Shown here piece after piece: positions 28,926 through 38,737 of a stretch of 64,000 nt of DNA (positions are counted from its first letter, which is position 1; every line of letters starts with the position of its first letter). Below the pieces are notes generated by a model. The model made no database searches, was not told where the DNA came from, and saw nothing but the letters and a program-made list of their open reading frames with translations. Position numbers and translations under genes: made by a program. The DNA comes from Nakazawaea peltata (Eukaryota > Ascomycota > Pichiomycetes > Alaninales > Pachysolenaceae), in assembly GCA_001599355.1 (NCBI GenBank), contig BCGQ01000007.1:128620-192619 (forward strand). Reading direction: 5' to 3'.

Positions 28926-29682
28926 GTAATTGCCATTACCTAATGGCTGTTTAGTATACGGTATAATTAGAGTTTGAAAATAGTTTGAAAATAGTTAGCA
29001 AAATATTAAGTCACGAGACGTAGGGAAGATATTTCACATATTTGCATATTTCTGGGAGTGAGAAGTCTGTAAATCTGAGCGAAAAATGAATTTAGATAAG
29101 GAAGGGGGAGTAGTAGTTTAATGGAGGTGGTGAGTGATAGCTCAATGGAAGTGGTCAGTGATCAGCATAAAGGCGAGTATGACGAGTACGAATCCAATCG
29201 AATCTCCCCTCCATTCTTCAACAATAGTTTTGTGCTGTTTTAACTCTGTGTAGTGGTTCTGTGTAGTGGTCGTGTAGTCATTCTGTGTGTGCTAATTTCT
29301 GTAGTCTCCCTCAGTATTTTTTGTGCACGTGGGCATCTCATTGAAAAATCTCCAGTACCAAGACTAAAATAACCCCCCAATTAAATATAAATCCCCCTCC
29401 AATTGTGCTCCCAAACTAACACCATCTCTTCTCCCTTCCTCCCTCATCATATAGATATCACCAAGAGCTTCCCCCAGCTCCCCCCACCCAGCTTATTCCA
29501 CCCCCCTCGCTCCCCTCGCTGCTGCTCTCGCTGCCTCTTCTCCCGCTTAATCTGCCGCTCCCGCGCACGCATAGAAATTGCAGCTTCCTTCCAATTATTC
29601 CCTAACTAATTTACCCTCTATATATAAGGCATTATAATTATTTGGGGATCGAGTTCGAGTATATTAGAAAGAGTTTTCCGAT
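28926..29682. other. Intergenic upstream of VTC gene
   Basis: A 757-bp promoter region. A GTGCACGTGGG core at about 29320 (CACGTG) could bind Pho4 or Cbf1, which fits a polyphosphate gene. Positions 29405-29600 are pyrimidine-rich. No gene seen. Confidence 0.5.
29318..29329. promoter_or_regulatory. CACGTG E-box (Pho4/Cbf1-like site)
   Basis: GCACGTGGG lies about 355 nt upstream of the VTC gene. In S. cerevisiae, VTC genes are induced by phosphate starvation through Pho4 at CACGTGGG, so this is a plausible PHO element. Confidence 0.5.
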
Positions 29683-32145
29683 ATGGGCGGCGAAGAAGAC
29701 CACAAACCTAAGAAGAAGATGTTGTTTGGAGTCAAGTTGCAGAACGAGATCTACAAGCCTTGGAAAGAGTACTATATCGACTATGACTTGTTGAAGAGAT
29801 TGTTGAGAGAGAACATTATATTGAGTGAGACGTGGACCGACCAGGATGAGAAGAAGTTTGTGAGCCAGTTGGACCTGGAATTGGAGAAGGTGTACAATTT
29901 CGAGCGGTCACAGTACCTGAAATTGGACGACAAGATCTCTGAATTGGAGGCTCAAATTGAGACTTATTTGTCTGAATCTTCGTCTTCGAACTTCAATTTG
30001 CTGGAGTTCCAGAAGAGTTTGGAGAATTTGTTGTCGTTCACTCAGGAATTGGACCTTTTCTCCAGGTTGAATTTCACCGGGTTCATGAAAATCGTCAAGA
30101 AACATGACCGTGTCCACAAACAGTACTCTGTCAAGCTGTTGTTGAATGTGAGATTGAAGGATTTACCTTTCCATTCGGAGGATTATTCTCCATATTTGTA
30201 CAGGATCAGTATTTTGTACCAGTTTTTACGTGAGAACTTCGAGTCTGCTTCGTTGTCCACCTCTTTGAACAACAGTGCTAACAATATTTTGTCCAATTCT
30301 GCTAAGGTTTCGTCTTCGATGTCCAGTACTCCATTGCAAAATGGTCAGTCTATGGACAACTCGTTCAAGGTATTGAAATTCTGGGTCCACCCGGAGAATT
30401 TGATGGAGATCAAGACCACCATCTTGAGACATTTGCCTGTCTTGATTTATAACAATAAAGATGACTACGATGACGAGAACACTCAGGATCCAACTTTGAC
30501 CTCGTTGTACTTTGACAATTCTCATTTTGAGTTGTATAATATGAAATTGTTGAAGAATTTGAACAAGACTCCGTCGGTAAGGATCAAGTGGACGGGGAAA
30601 TTGAAGGATTCTCAGGACTTGACTATTGAGAAGAAGTCGTTTAACTACGATACTGGGGAATCTAACGACACCAGATTACAATTGAAGGAGAAGTATATCA
30701 ATGACTTTATTAATTTGCAACCTGAGGAGGAGGACGAGTTGTCTATCTCGACTACTACGACACCTATTAAGAAACAGACTCTGTCTAAACAGTCCAAGAA
30801 GTTCACTTTGGATAAGTATATGAAGAAGTTGGCCAAACGTAATTTGCCTAAGGATTTGTTGGCCAAGTATGAGCTGGATTACAAGGAATTGCACGGGTTC
30901 ATTCTGGAGCATAATATCGAGCCTGTATTGAGAACTGTATTCACCAGGACTCTGTTCCAGATCCCAGGTGACGATGATAACTTGCGTATTTCTATCGACA
31001 GTGATATTTTGTTCATTAGAGAAGACTCTTTCGACAAGGATCGTCCAATTAGAAACCAATCTTCGTGGCATCGTTTGGATTTGGATGATACCAATTTGAA
31101 GGACAGTTATTCTGTTCTCAGAAAGGGAGAATACTCCAAGTTCCCATACAGTGTGATGGAGATCAAGATCAAGAACTCCATTTTACGTAACAAATCGTCC
31201 AAGACTTTCAAGTGGGTTGACGAATTATGTAAATCCCATCTTGTTAGAGAGGTTCCTAACTTCAGTAAGTTCATTCAAGGTATTTCTTCCTTGTTCTTGG
31301 AAGATGACAACTTGGATATCTTGCCATTCTGGTTACCTGAGTTGGAGAATGATATCAGAAGAAGACCTGAGGAGCTGTATCGTGATTCCAAGTTGAAGGA
31401 TGCTAAGATTGCTAAGGAGACCAGTAACTTGAAGTTGTTGAAAGATCTGTCCTCTGAGAGTGCCGTCAAGAAACCTACTCTGTATTTGGGTAAGATTGAG
31501 GAATTGATCAAGGACGACAATGACTTTGATTTGGAGGATAACGAGTCTTCTGATGACGAACTGGAACTGGAAGAGCCAACTAGACTGGTTCAACAACCGG
31601 AGGAACCTAATCATATCGATGATGAATACGGAGAGTCTGATGAGGAGGTTGAGTTACCTCCAGGAGTCACTAAACCTCAACAGTTACTTAGACAATCCGG
31701 TCCATTGAAGATTGAGCCAAAGGTTTACTTGGCCAATGAGAGAACATATTTGAGATGGAACCATGTCGTCACTTATATGACTTTCCTTGTCATTTCATTG
31801 TTGAATTCTGCCAAATCTTCCAACTTCTCTACAGTCTTGTACAGAATCACATTGCTTTACTTTGCATTGACCTTATTTATTACAGGATGGGGTTACTACA
31901 TCTGGCACAAGAGAATGTCGTTGATCAAGCAAAGGTCTGGTAAGCATCTTGATGGTATTTTAGGTCCAATTCTTTTGGGCGTTGGACTTTCTGCTATTTT
32001 GTTGATCAATTTCATCGTTGGTTGGAAGAAGATTCAAGATCAAAGAAAGCTGCCTGAAGTTGATGTTTTGTTCAAGATGGACTTCAACCATTCATTCAAT
32101 AATTGGATCGTTGAGAACGTTGATAAATTTGTCGATCTTTTTTAG
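29683..32145 (+). CDS. Vacuolar transporter chaperone, Vtc2/Vtc3 type
   Basis: Encodes 820 residues. The VTC complex makes polyphosphate from ATP and threads it into the vacuole. The SPX domain (about 13-165) starts MLFGVKLQNEIYKPWKEYYIDY, the tunnel domain (about 225-575) has FKVLKFWVHPENLMEIKT, TLYFDN-like LTSLYFDNSHFELYN, VRIKWTGKL, IPGDDDNLRISIDSD, FPYSVMEIKIK and NFSKFIQG, and the C-terminus has three membrane segments (about 690-790). The length and the linker between tunnel and membrane parts match Vtc2/Vtc3 rather than the catalytic Vtc4. In VRIKWTG, the second Arg of the catalytic RxR pair is Lys, in line with a non-catalytic role. Its N-terminus has 12 extra residues. Confidence 0.85.
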   Translation: MGGEEDHKPKKKMLFGVKLQNEIYKPWKEYYIDYDLLKRLLRENIILSETWTDQDEKKFVSQLDLELEKVYNFERSQYLKLDDKISELEAQIETYLSESSSSNFNLLEFQKSLENLLSFTQELDLFSRLNFTGFMKIVKKHDRVHKQYSVKLLLNVRLKDLPFHSEDYSPYLYRISILYQFLRENFESASLSTSLNNSANNILSNSAKVSSSMSSTPLQNGQSMDNSFKVLKFWVHPENLMEIKTTILRHLPVLIYNNKDDYDDENTQDPTLTSLYFDNSHFELYNMKLLKNLNKTPSVRIKWTGKLKDSQDLTIEKKSFNYDTGESNDTRLQLKEKYINDFINLQPEEEDELSISTTTTPIKKQTLSKQSKKFTLDKYMKKLAKRNLPKDLLAKYELDYKELHGFILEHNIEPVLRTVFTRTLFQIPGDDDNLRISIDSDILFIREDSFDKDRPIRNQSSWHRLDLDDTNLKDSYSVLRKGEYSKFPYSVMEIKIKNSILRNKSSKTFKWVDELCKSHLVREVPNFSKFIQGISSLFLEDDNLDILPFWLPELENDIRRRPEELYRDSKLKDAKIAKETSNLKLLKDLSSESAVKKPTLYLGKIEELIKDDNDFDLEDNESSDDELELEEPTRLVQQPEEPNHIDDEYGESDEEVELPPGVTKPQQLLRQSGPLKIEPKVYLANERTYLRWNHVVTYMTFLVISLLNSAKSSNFSTVLYRITLLYFALTLFITGWGYYIWHKRMSLIKQRSGKHLDGILGPILLGVGLSAILLINFIVGWKKIQDQRKLPEVDVLFKMDFNHSFNNWIVENVDKFVDLF

Positions 32146-32648
32146 GTGAAATAAAAGTAAATATATATCTATTTTTTTAATAAGGTTTGTTCCTGCATTT
32201 AAGCGAGTATGCAAGATTTAGAATTGGATTGAATCGATCTCAACGGTCTGCATAAACTAAACTTAATTTCTAAACCCCCTTTACCTTTGCGCTATGCTTT
32301 GCCCTACTCTTCACCTTTTTACCCCTTTACCCCTTTTGATTTTTTCCTTCTTTGCCCTGCCCTCTTTTCCTCTTTGCCCCTTTGATCGGCCCAGCGATTA
32401 TCAAATGTGCTGATTCAACTTACGTCAACTTCACTCAGGTTCTATACAATCAAAGTGTTCTCATGTACTTTTCATCTGTTACCTCTGTCCCCCCTAATGC
32501 TCACGCTAATCCCCTTCATAATTCTCTCCCTTCCCTTTATATTTTTGCACAATTCCTTAATATGCCCAGTCGATTTCTTGCCCGCGCATGTGCCACTCAA
32601 ATTCTTTGCTAGCAACCCATCGTTAGTAGTGATAGTGAAGACATAGCG
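32146..32648. other. Intergenic upstream of YME2
   Basis: A 503-bp space, pyrimidine-rich on the plus strand at about 32270-32400. The open frames there are low-complexity and are not genes. Confidence 0.4.
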
Positions 32649-35270
32649 ATGCAGACATCATTGAGAAGGATCATTGGATCCACAGGACGGTCCAATGTCA
32701 TTTATGGCATTCAAAGGCAGTCATTTAGAGTCCATCGCAATGTATACTTACCTGTTGGTAAGAGATGGAGTTCTACTGTGAAGGAGAGTGGAACCACTCC
32801 AGAAGAGAAGGTTGAAGTGGGTGCAGGTGAGGCTGTTGACCTGGCCGCTGAACTGGCCGCGGACCTGGCTGCTAAACTGGCAACCAGCCTGACGGTAAAG
32901 GCTGCCGAAGAAGATCTCACCGACGCCGCCTTGAAATCAGGTAATGAGATGGGTGAAGACGACGATACCGAAAATACAGGTGTGATCAAGAAAGAGAAAC
33001 AAGAATCATTGTTCTATTTCGATCACCTTTTCCCACCAACTCAAAGTCTGTTTGATTTCAAACGTTTCTTAAGCTACTTCTTTACCCCATCGACCGAGGA
33101 AAAGATCTGGGAATGTGTACTGGAATTGGTCAAAGATGAGAAGCAACATATCTCATTTAATATCACCTCAGTACAACCAATGGTAAGAGATGGAGGAGCA
33201 TTTGTCAAATTCCAGATCCCTTGGCATGTTCCTATCCAAGACTTCAATAAAAGACTTATTCTGAATGTGAACCAACACCAAGCTTCGGGATTTTTCAACG
33301 TGTTGTTTAAACCTCGTTGTTTCCCAGTCAAGGGTAAGCCATGGATCGAGGACTTGAGAAGATACCCTTCTAGAAAAGTCAAAGTAGAGTTCCAAGGTCC
33401 AGATTTGACCCAGGAAGAAATCTACCTGGTATTCCGTAGATACGGTGTGATCAATGACATTCAACTGCCGAAAGACAAAACTCTGACCATCACTTTCCGT
33501 CTCACCAGAGGTGCCATTACACTGAAGAACTGTGTCAATGGGTATCGGTTGAATGACACCAAAGTTCATGTCCAATGTATCCCTCTCGACACTCGTAATG
33601 TAGTGATGGACTTCATCATCAACCACCAACGTATTTCGGTCCCATTGATCATTGCCTTGGTAGCTCTGTTACTGTTCTTGATTTTCGAGCCGGTCAGAGA
33701 GTGGTTTATCATGGAGAAGATCACCCAACGGTACTCTCTTCGTAACAACCTGATTTTCCGTCAGATCATGGCCTTAAGTGACTCTACCTCCAGTAAATTC
33801 AGATCCATGATCAGTCTTGGTGATGACTCGTCTGTCTCTGGACTCAGTGACGTCAAGTCTCTTTGGCTCGAAAGATACGAAAAGGTGAAGGAATTGAAGT
33901 TATGGCTCGAAGAGAACGTCAATACCTTCATTGTCGTCAGAGGGCCTCGTGGGTCTGGAAAGCACGATATGGTGATCGACCATGCTTTGAAAGGTCGTCC
34001 AAACGTGTTAGTGTTGGACTGTGATGCCATGATCAAACTGCGTAATGAGCAGAAATTGTTGTCGAATTTCCTGCAACAGTTGGGTTACTTCCCAATCTTC
34101 CCATGGTTGAACTCGTTCATGAACTTTATCGACTTGGGTTTGCAAGGCTTGATCGGACAAAAGTCGGGAATCAGCGAGAGCAAAGAGCAGCAAGTCAAGT
34201 CCATGTTGAACACTCTGTTGCTGAGTATTCGTGACTTGAGTTTGGAGAATTACGACAGCTATGTCAAGCTGCTTGTGAAGGCCAAACTGCTGGAAGGAGC
34301 CGACGTCAACGTCGATGATGTTCAGCTCAAAGAAGAGGACTATTTGCAACAGCACCCTGAACTGAAGCCCGTCATTGTTATCGACAGATTCCAACCTTCC
34401 AGAAAGCAGCACGAACGTAACGCTTTCATCTATGAAGAGATTGCTGAATGGGCTCTGAATCTCGTGTCTCTGAATGTGGCCCATGTGATCTTCATCACGG
34501 ACGATATCGGGTCTCAGATCCAATTGACCAAGCTGCTTCCTGACCAGGTGTTCAAGACCACCACACTCTCAGATCTGTCCCTGGACAGTGCTCGTAGCTA
34601 TGTACTGAGTCAGTTGCTGGAGACTTATGCCAACCATGAAAAGTTGAGTGATATCATCAAACCTCTTGGTGGACGTATGCTTGACTTACAACTGTTTGTT
34701 CGTCGTATTAAGAGTGGAGAGAGTCCGGAGGAGCTGATCGAGGAGATGGTGGTCCAGACTGCCGAACAATTGACCCAGATGTACTTCTCTCATTCTTCCA
34801 GCAATGACAAGTACACTTCAGCTCATGTTTGGACTTTGATTAAGAAGCTTCTGGACCATGAAGAGGTGAGTTTCAAGGAGATCTCGTTAGTTCCGATCTT
34901 CAAGTCTAATCCTGTCGAGATATTGACCCTGTTGGAGAGCTCTGAGTTGATCACTTTGATCAAAGACCGTGGTTTGATCACTGCTGTCAGACCTGGTAAA
35001 CCATTGTACAAATCGAGTTTCGAGAACTTGGTCCATAACTCGAAACTGTTCAACAGTTTGGAGATCAAGTACCAATTGGAATTGGTACTGTTTGAGAACA
35101 AGAGGATTCTGAAATGGGTCGAGGAGATCAATAAGTTTGGAGAGTTCGGTGATTTGAGTGGGAATAAGATGTTTAAACCTCGGTTGGAGTACCTTGCTGA
35201 TAAGATCAAGGGAAGTACCGAGGCAATTGTGGCATCTGAGGCTACTGTTAAGCAGCTTGGTAAGGCATAA
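32649..35270 (+). CDS. YME2: Mitochondrial inner-membrane protein Yme2 (Rna12)
   Basis: Encodes 873 residues. Yme2 sits in the mitochondrial inner membrane and affects mtDNA maintenance and escape. The N-terminus is a presequence (MQTSLRRIIGSTGRSN). An Ala-rich helix (residues 63-85) follows when CTG is Ala. An RRM-like fold occupies about 180-320, with KVEFQGPDLTQEEIYLVFRRYG. One membrane span (about 330-350) is followed by a P-loop NTPase domain with Walker A GPRGSGKH at about 432-439 and VIVIDRFQ as Walker B-like. The C-terminal half is helical. Order and length match S. cerevisiae Yme2 (850). It is convergent with the asparaginase gene. Confidence 0.88.
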   Translation: MQTSLRRIIGSTGRSNVIYGIQRQSFRVHRNVYLPVGKRWSSTVKESGTTPEEKVEVGAGEAVDLAAELAADLAAKLATSLTVKAAEEDLTDAALKSGNEMGEDDDTENTGVIKKEKQESLFYFDHLFPPTQSLFDFKRFLSYFFTPSTEEKIWECVLELVKDEKQHISFNITSVQPMVRDGGAFVKFQIPWHVPIQDFNKRLILNVNQHQASGFFNVLFKPRCFPVKGKPWIEDLRRYPSRKVKVEFQGPDLTQEEIYLVFRRYGVINDIQLPKDKTLTITFRLTRGAITLKNCVNGYRLNDTKVHVQCIPLDTRNVVMDFIINHQRISVPLIIALVALLLFLIFEPVREWFIMEKITQRYSLRNNLIFRQIMALSDSTSSKFRSMISLGDDSSVSGLSDVKSLWLERYEKVKELKLWLEENVNTFIVVRGPRGSGKHDMVIDHALKGRPNVLVLDCDAMIKLRNEQKLLSNFLQQLGYFPIFPWLNSFMNFIDLGLQGLIGQKSGISESKEQQVKSMLNTLLLSIRDLSLENYDSYVKLLVKAKLLEGADVNVDDVQLKEEDYLQQHPELKPVIVIDRFQPSRKQHERNAFIYEEIAEWALNLVSLNVAHVIFITDDIGSQIQLTKLLPDQVFKTTTLSDLSLDSARSYVLSQLLETYANHEKLSDIIKPLGGRMLDLQLFVRRIKSGESPEELIEEMVVQTAEQLTQMYFSHSSSNDKYTSAHVWTLIKKLLDHEEVSFKEISLVPIFKSNPVEILTLLESSELITLIKDRGLITAVRPGKPLYKSSFENLVHNSKLFNSLEIKYQLELVLFENKRILKWVEEINKFGEFGDLSGNKMFKPRLEYLADKIKGSTEAIVASEATVKQLGKA

Positions 35271-35502
35271 CGTGAGTAGAGAGTGTTGGATTTGAGTTAC
35301 GTTGAATTGCTTTGTCAGACTTAGTTTATTGATATGTAAATAATGATGATAGTGAGATGAGGTGTAGATGTGTAGGGAGTACTAGGGAGTACTGTAGGGA
35401 GTACTGAAGTGATGTACTGTAGTGATGTACTGTAGTGATGTACTGTAGCGATGTACTGTAGTGATGTGTGTGTGCTGGATTGGTGTGTGTGCTGCAGGGT
35501 CG
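35271..35502. repeat. Tandem repeat (about 35371-35468) between convergent genes
   Basis: About five copies of a 13-nt unit, GATGTACTGTAGT, preceded by three GGGAGTACT variants and followed by GTGTGTGTGCTG. The repeat lies between YME2 and the asparaginase gene, both of which end here. Confidence 0.8.
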
Positions 35503-36594
35503 TTACTTCCCATAACACCTACCAAACACCCTCTCAATCTCATCATATCCCATCCCTCTATAAAGACACAACTGTAATAAAATCCTCAGTTTCTGAGGAT
35601 TCAAATACCCCCCAGCTATAGCTCCATCTATATTAATATTCAGTCTAGGGACCATACCATCCATAGCTCTCTTTGATACAACCGTCGGAACTTTATACTT
35701 ATCCCATAACAGGGCAAGCTCATCTAATACTGGCTGACTCAAAGATCCAGCTCCCATACTAGCAATAACTAACCCCTTGACCCCCAAATGTTCGATCAGC
35801 ATACGAACAAGTCTTGGGTCCAACCCTTGATGCAGATACAAGATGCAAACTGGTTGAAAGTCGCTTTCCTGGACATCAGATCTCAATTCAAATCGATGAA
35901 ATCCAACTGGCATCAGTGCTGGGTAATAATAATGGATCTCGTTATTAACAAAGTTACCCAAATACCCCTGTTTACCACTGAAAGTGTCCAAAGTATTGGC
36001 GTTCAGTTTAGTGACATAGACACCCAGTGAGATCTGATCATTGAGGCACACTAACACACCTCTCCCGTGTGATTGGCGATCAGCTGCTATACAAATCAGT
36101 TGATACAAATTCATAGGCCCATCGGCACTAATACTAGTCGATGGTCTCATACTACCACTCAACACTATAGGGATAGTGGTCTGGATACAACATTGCAAGA
36201 AGAAAGCGGTCTCTTCCATAGTATCGGTACCATGAGTGATGACAATCCCATCGACTGCGCTGCTAGTCCCCGTGGCATCTACACACTTCTTCACCAGTCG
36301 ATACAATTCAAGTAAATGAACCGTGTCCATCTCTTTGGAATCCAAGTTCATCACCTGTTCGTATTCCAACGCCACTTTCGTGGAGATGTCCGGGATCGAC
36401 TCGATCAACTCATCGATTGTAAGATCGACTTTATAACCAGCGGTTTGAGATGAGCTGGAACCTTTTGAGGCGATGGTCCCTCCAGTTCCCAATACTTTGA
36501 TCCTCAGTACATCGTGATACGATTCGGATTTGATCGAGAAGGAGGAATGCGCGATATCGCGATCGATGATGGTGAGGTTTGTCTTTTCGAGCAT
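35503..36594 (-). CDS. ASP1: L-asparaginase (cytosolic type)
   Basis: Encodes 363 residues, close to S. cerevisiae Asp1 (381). It hydrolyses asparagine to aspartate and ammonia. The N-terminal catalytic loop is GTGGTIAS (36-43, nucleophile Thr40) and the second motif is ITHGTDTMEETAFFLQ, carrying the second Thr and Asp. VLSGSMRP, SADGPMNL and GLVIASMGAGS follow as in type II asparaginases. No signal peptide is seen, so it is likely cytosolic. The start ATG at 36594 (MLEKTNLT) is the only in-frame ATG near the domain; the frame is open further upstream but lacks an ATG. Confidence 0.9.
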   Translation of the reverse strand: MLEKTNLTIIDRDIAHSSFSIKSESYHDVLRIKVLGTGGTIASKGSSSSQTAGYKVDLTIDELIESIPDISTKVALEYEQVMNLDSKEMDTVHLLELYRLVKKCVDATGTSSAVDGIVITHGTDTMEETAFFLQCCIQTTIPIVLSGSMRPSTSISADGPMNLYQLICIAADRQSHGRGVLVCLNDQISLGVYVTKLNANTLDTFSGKQGYLGNFVNNEIHYYYPALMPVGFHRFELRSDVQESDFQPVCILYLHQGLDPRLVRMLIEHLGVKGLVIASMGAGSLSQPVLDELALLWDKYKVPTVVSKRAMDGMVPRLNINIDGAIAGGYLNPQKLRILLQLCLYRGMGYDEIERVFGRCYGK

Positions 36595-36968
36595 CAGTGA
36601 GGGGGATGTTTTTCGTAAGGAGATGAGGTGACAGAGACGAGATGTAATTGAAGTTTGAGCGGGCACTGAGCGAGCACTGTGAGCAATGTGGTGAGCGGGC
36701 ACTGTGCGGCATTAAAGAATTTTTAGGGGGGCTCAATAGGGGGCTCAATGGGGGGAACTACCTAGAGGGGATTACTTAGGAGGGATTACTTAGGGGGATT
36801 ACTCAGGGGGATTACTCAGGGGGGAGGGGGTAAATACGGTGGAATATAAACGGGAATACGATGTCATCCACTCTACCAAAATCCAATCCATATAACTAGC
36901 TTCTCTCTGACACTTACACTGCTCTACATTTATCAGCTAATAATAATTCATAATATACATGCAATCAC
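36595..36968. repeat. Intergenic with two G-rich tandem repeats (36725-36757 and 36776-36835)
   Basis: First array: GGGGGCTCAAT repeated two to three times. Second array: four to five copies of a 13-14 nt unit, GGGGATTACTCAG. Upstream of the asparaginase gene and downstream of RRS1, both minus strand. Confidence 0.75.
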
Positions 36969-37571
36969 CTAAACACGACCTTCCAGTTTCTTCAGATTCT
37001 TCTTCTGTTGCAATTCATTCTTCTTGATCAATCTCTTTCTCTCTTGTCTACTCAAAGTTCTTGGATCAATCAAATCTCCATTAGCGTCATGCTTCTCATC
37101 TTCAACCTCAACCAACCACTGGTCATCAAGCTTCTTGTTCTTACCACCGTAACCCCACTTTGGAACCCACTCTTGAGTGTCTTCGTCAAATACCAACTTC
37201 CCGTCTTTACCCTTCTTCTTAATACCCTTCTTAGCAGCAAATTGTTCCCATTTGGTAGGAGCCTTTGGCTTAGGTAATGACTTCTCTCTTGGAAGTTCGG
37301 TGGTTGGAGGTGGAAGTTGGACCAAAGTAATGCTACTGGAACCGGCAGAATTCGATTCCGAAGTCGTCTTCAATGGTAACTGCAATAACTGACCTATTAT
37401 CAACTGGGTATTGTCTCTTGTGACCTCTTGCAAATATTTGTTCAAGCTCTCATCGCTAGCAGCTTGGGAATAATCCAACGGATTACTGTCGAAAACAGCA
37501 AGATTTCCGAAATCGTACTCTACTGGGATCAGTTTCTCAACTGTGACCGGTTTCAACTTGTCAGCACTCAT
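36969..37571 (-). CDS. RRS1: Ribosome biogenesis protein Rrs1
   Basis: Encodes 200 residues (S. cerevisiae 203). Rrs1 with Rpf2 brings the 5S RNP into pre-60S particles in the nucleolus. Clear blocks are PVTVEKLIPVEYDFGNLAVFDS, TRDNTQLIIGQLLQLPLKTTSES, LPREKSLPKPKAPTKWEQFA, WVPKWGYGGKNKKLDDQWLV and DPRTLSRQERKRLIKKNE. The ATG at 37571 gives MSADKLKP. A palindromic RRPE box lies 53-66 nt upstream, as expected for a ribosome biogenesis gene. Confidence 0.95.
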   Translation of the reverse strand: MSADKLKPVTVEKLIPVEYDFGNLAVFDSNPLDYSQAASDESLNKYLQEVTRDNTQLIIGQLLQLPLKTTSESNSAGSSSITLVQLPPPTTELPREKSLPKPKAPTKWEQFAAKKGIKKKGKDGKLVFDEDTQEWVPKWGYGGKNKKLDDQWLVEVEDEKHDANGDLIDPRTLSRQERKRLIKKNELQQKKNLKKLEGRV

Positions 37572-37623
37572 CTTCAATAGTCTTTGATCTTCTGTTCTAA
37601 CTTGGTGATGGCGGTTAAGGGGG

Positions 37624-37637
37624 AGAAAAATTTTTCT
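37624..37637. promoter_or_regulatory. RRPE palindrome upstream of RRS1
   Basis: AGAAAAATTTTTCT, a perfect 14-bp palindrome, starting 53 nt before the RRS1 start codon. Confidence 0.6.
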
Positions 37638-38580
37638 AAGAAAATTTTTTTAAGTAGGAGATGATAAAGGGAGAGCAGGGAGATGAGATGGAAGTGATAA
37701 AAAGAGAGCAGTTGGAATGATAAAATCTGAGCAAATCTTAGCAAATCTGAGCAAATAACAGGAGATCAGAGGGGTGGTGTTGGATAGGAGCATATTTGGG
37801 AATAATGGATCATAGAGGATATTCCAGAGTGAATTCTAGAGACTCTACTTCACTAGTGGATGTTTTAACTATTTCTCCAATAATTTATAATTTTAGTTCT
37901 ACTGCCTCATCCATCTCCTCTCATTAGATCTGAAAATGAATTATATTTTATATAGACTATAAATTGCGCAGTAATAGAGGGATTTGTGTAATTTGATAAA
38001 ACATGAGCATAATAATTACAAAGGGGATACAGAGGGTAGCGTACGAAGGTTACATGGGTAAAGGGGTAATATTAGGGATCACATTCAGAAAGAAAGAGAG
38101 TGAGTGCACTAAGAGTTCTATTAAAATATCTCTTCAGGGGATACCAGATCAGATCAGATCAGATCATTTATCATATGAGTTTGATACCATCCCATCACAA
38201 TTAGCTTCTTCATACCCCTCATCATCTCTTCCTGCTTCATTCATGTCGCTTTCGTTAGAATAATTTTCTCATCTGCTCAGTGGACTACAGTGCAGTACGT
38301 TTGCTGTCTCCTGCATATTCACTGCCATCTTTTCCCATATTGCGTACTATCCTCCTTCTTCTCCTTCATCTAGTGCGCATCCCTTCTCATCTCTCTAAAA
38401 TAATCAACTCATCACTCGAGCCACATATCATCGTATATCGCGATCCAAATAATTGAAGGCCAAAATTGGGTCAATCTCACTCCATGATATTCCTTTTCAA
38501 CCCATTCCAGCTCTCCAGTATATACCCCAACTTATCTTGTCACCCCCCTCATCCCACAGATGACATAATACTCCCTCCTG

Positions 38581-38585
38581 ATTGG
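38581..38585 (-). promoter_or_regulatory. CCAAT box upstream of LYS4
   Basis: CCAAT on the minus strand, about 155 nt before the LYS4 ATG. HAP-complex sites of this kind are common at genes of mitochondrial metabolism. Only a short match. Confidence 0.3.
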
Positions 38586-38737
38586 TCAGCCGGAACCGGC
38601 CCGATGCAGGACGCAGGCGCGCACCGAAAAATTTTTCCTCCCTATCGTCATCTGAACCTGGATTTGTATGGAGATTACAGTTATATATATGTTTACAAGG
38701 TAGTAGGATTGTGGAGTATTTATTGTATTTACCAAAG

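Larger units (their letters stand above)
37572..38737. other. Divergent promoter RRS1 / LYS4
   Basis: 1.17 kb. It has an RRPE palindrome at 37624-37637 near RRS1, a second A/T box at 37638-37651, a pentanucleotide (AGATC)4 at 38146-38165, and near LYS4 an inverted CCAAT box (ATTGG at 38581) and an RRPE-like CGAAAAATTTTTC at 38625-38637. The short open frame at 38003-38263 has no protein features. Confidence 0.55.

Noticed and set aside
32740-32755. ATACTTACCTG resembling the U1 snRNA 5' end
   Set aside because: It lies within the YME2 coding sequence (VYLPVGKRW) and lacks the rest of U1.
38003-38263. Plus-strand open frame of 86 codons
   Set aside because: No homology, lies in the RRS1/LYS4 divergent promoter and overlaps the pentanucleotide repeat.
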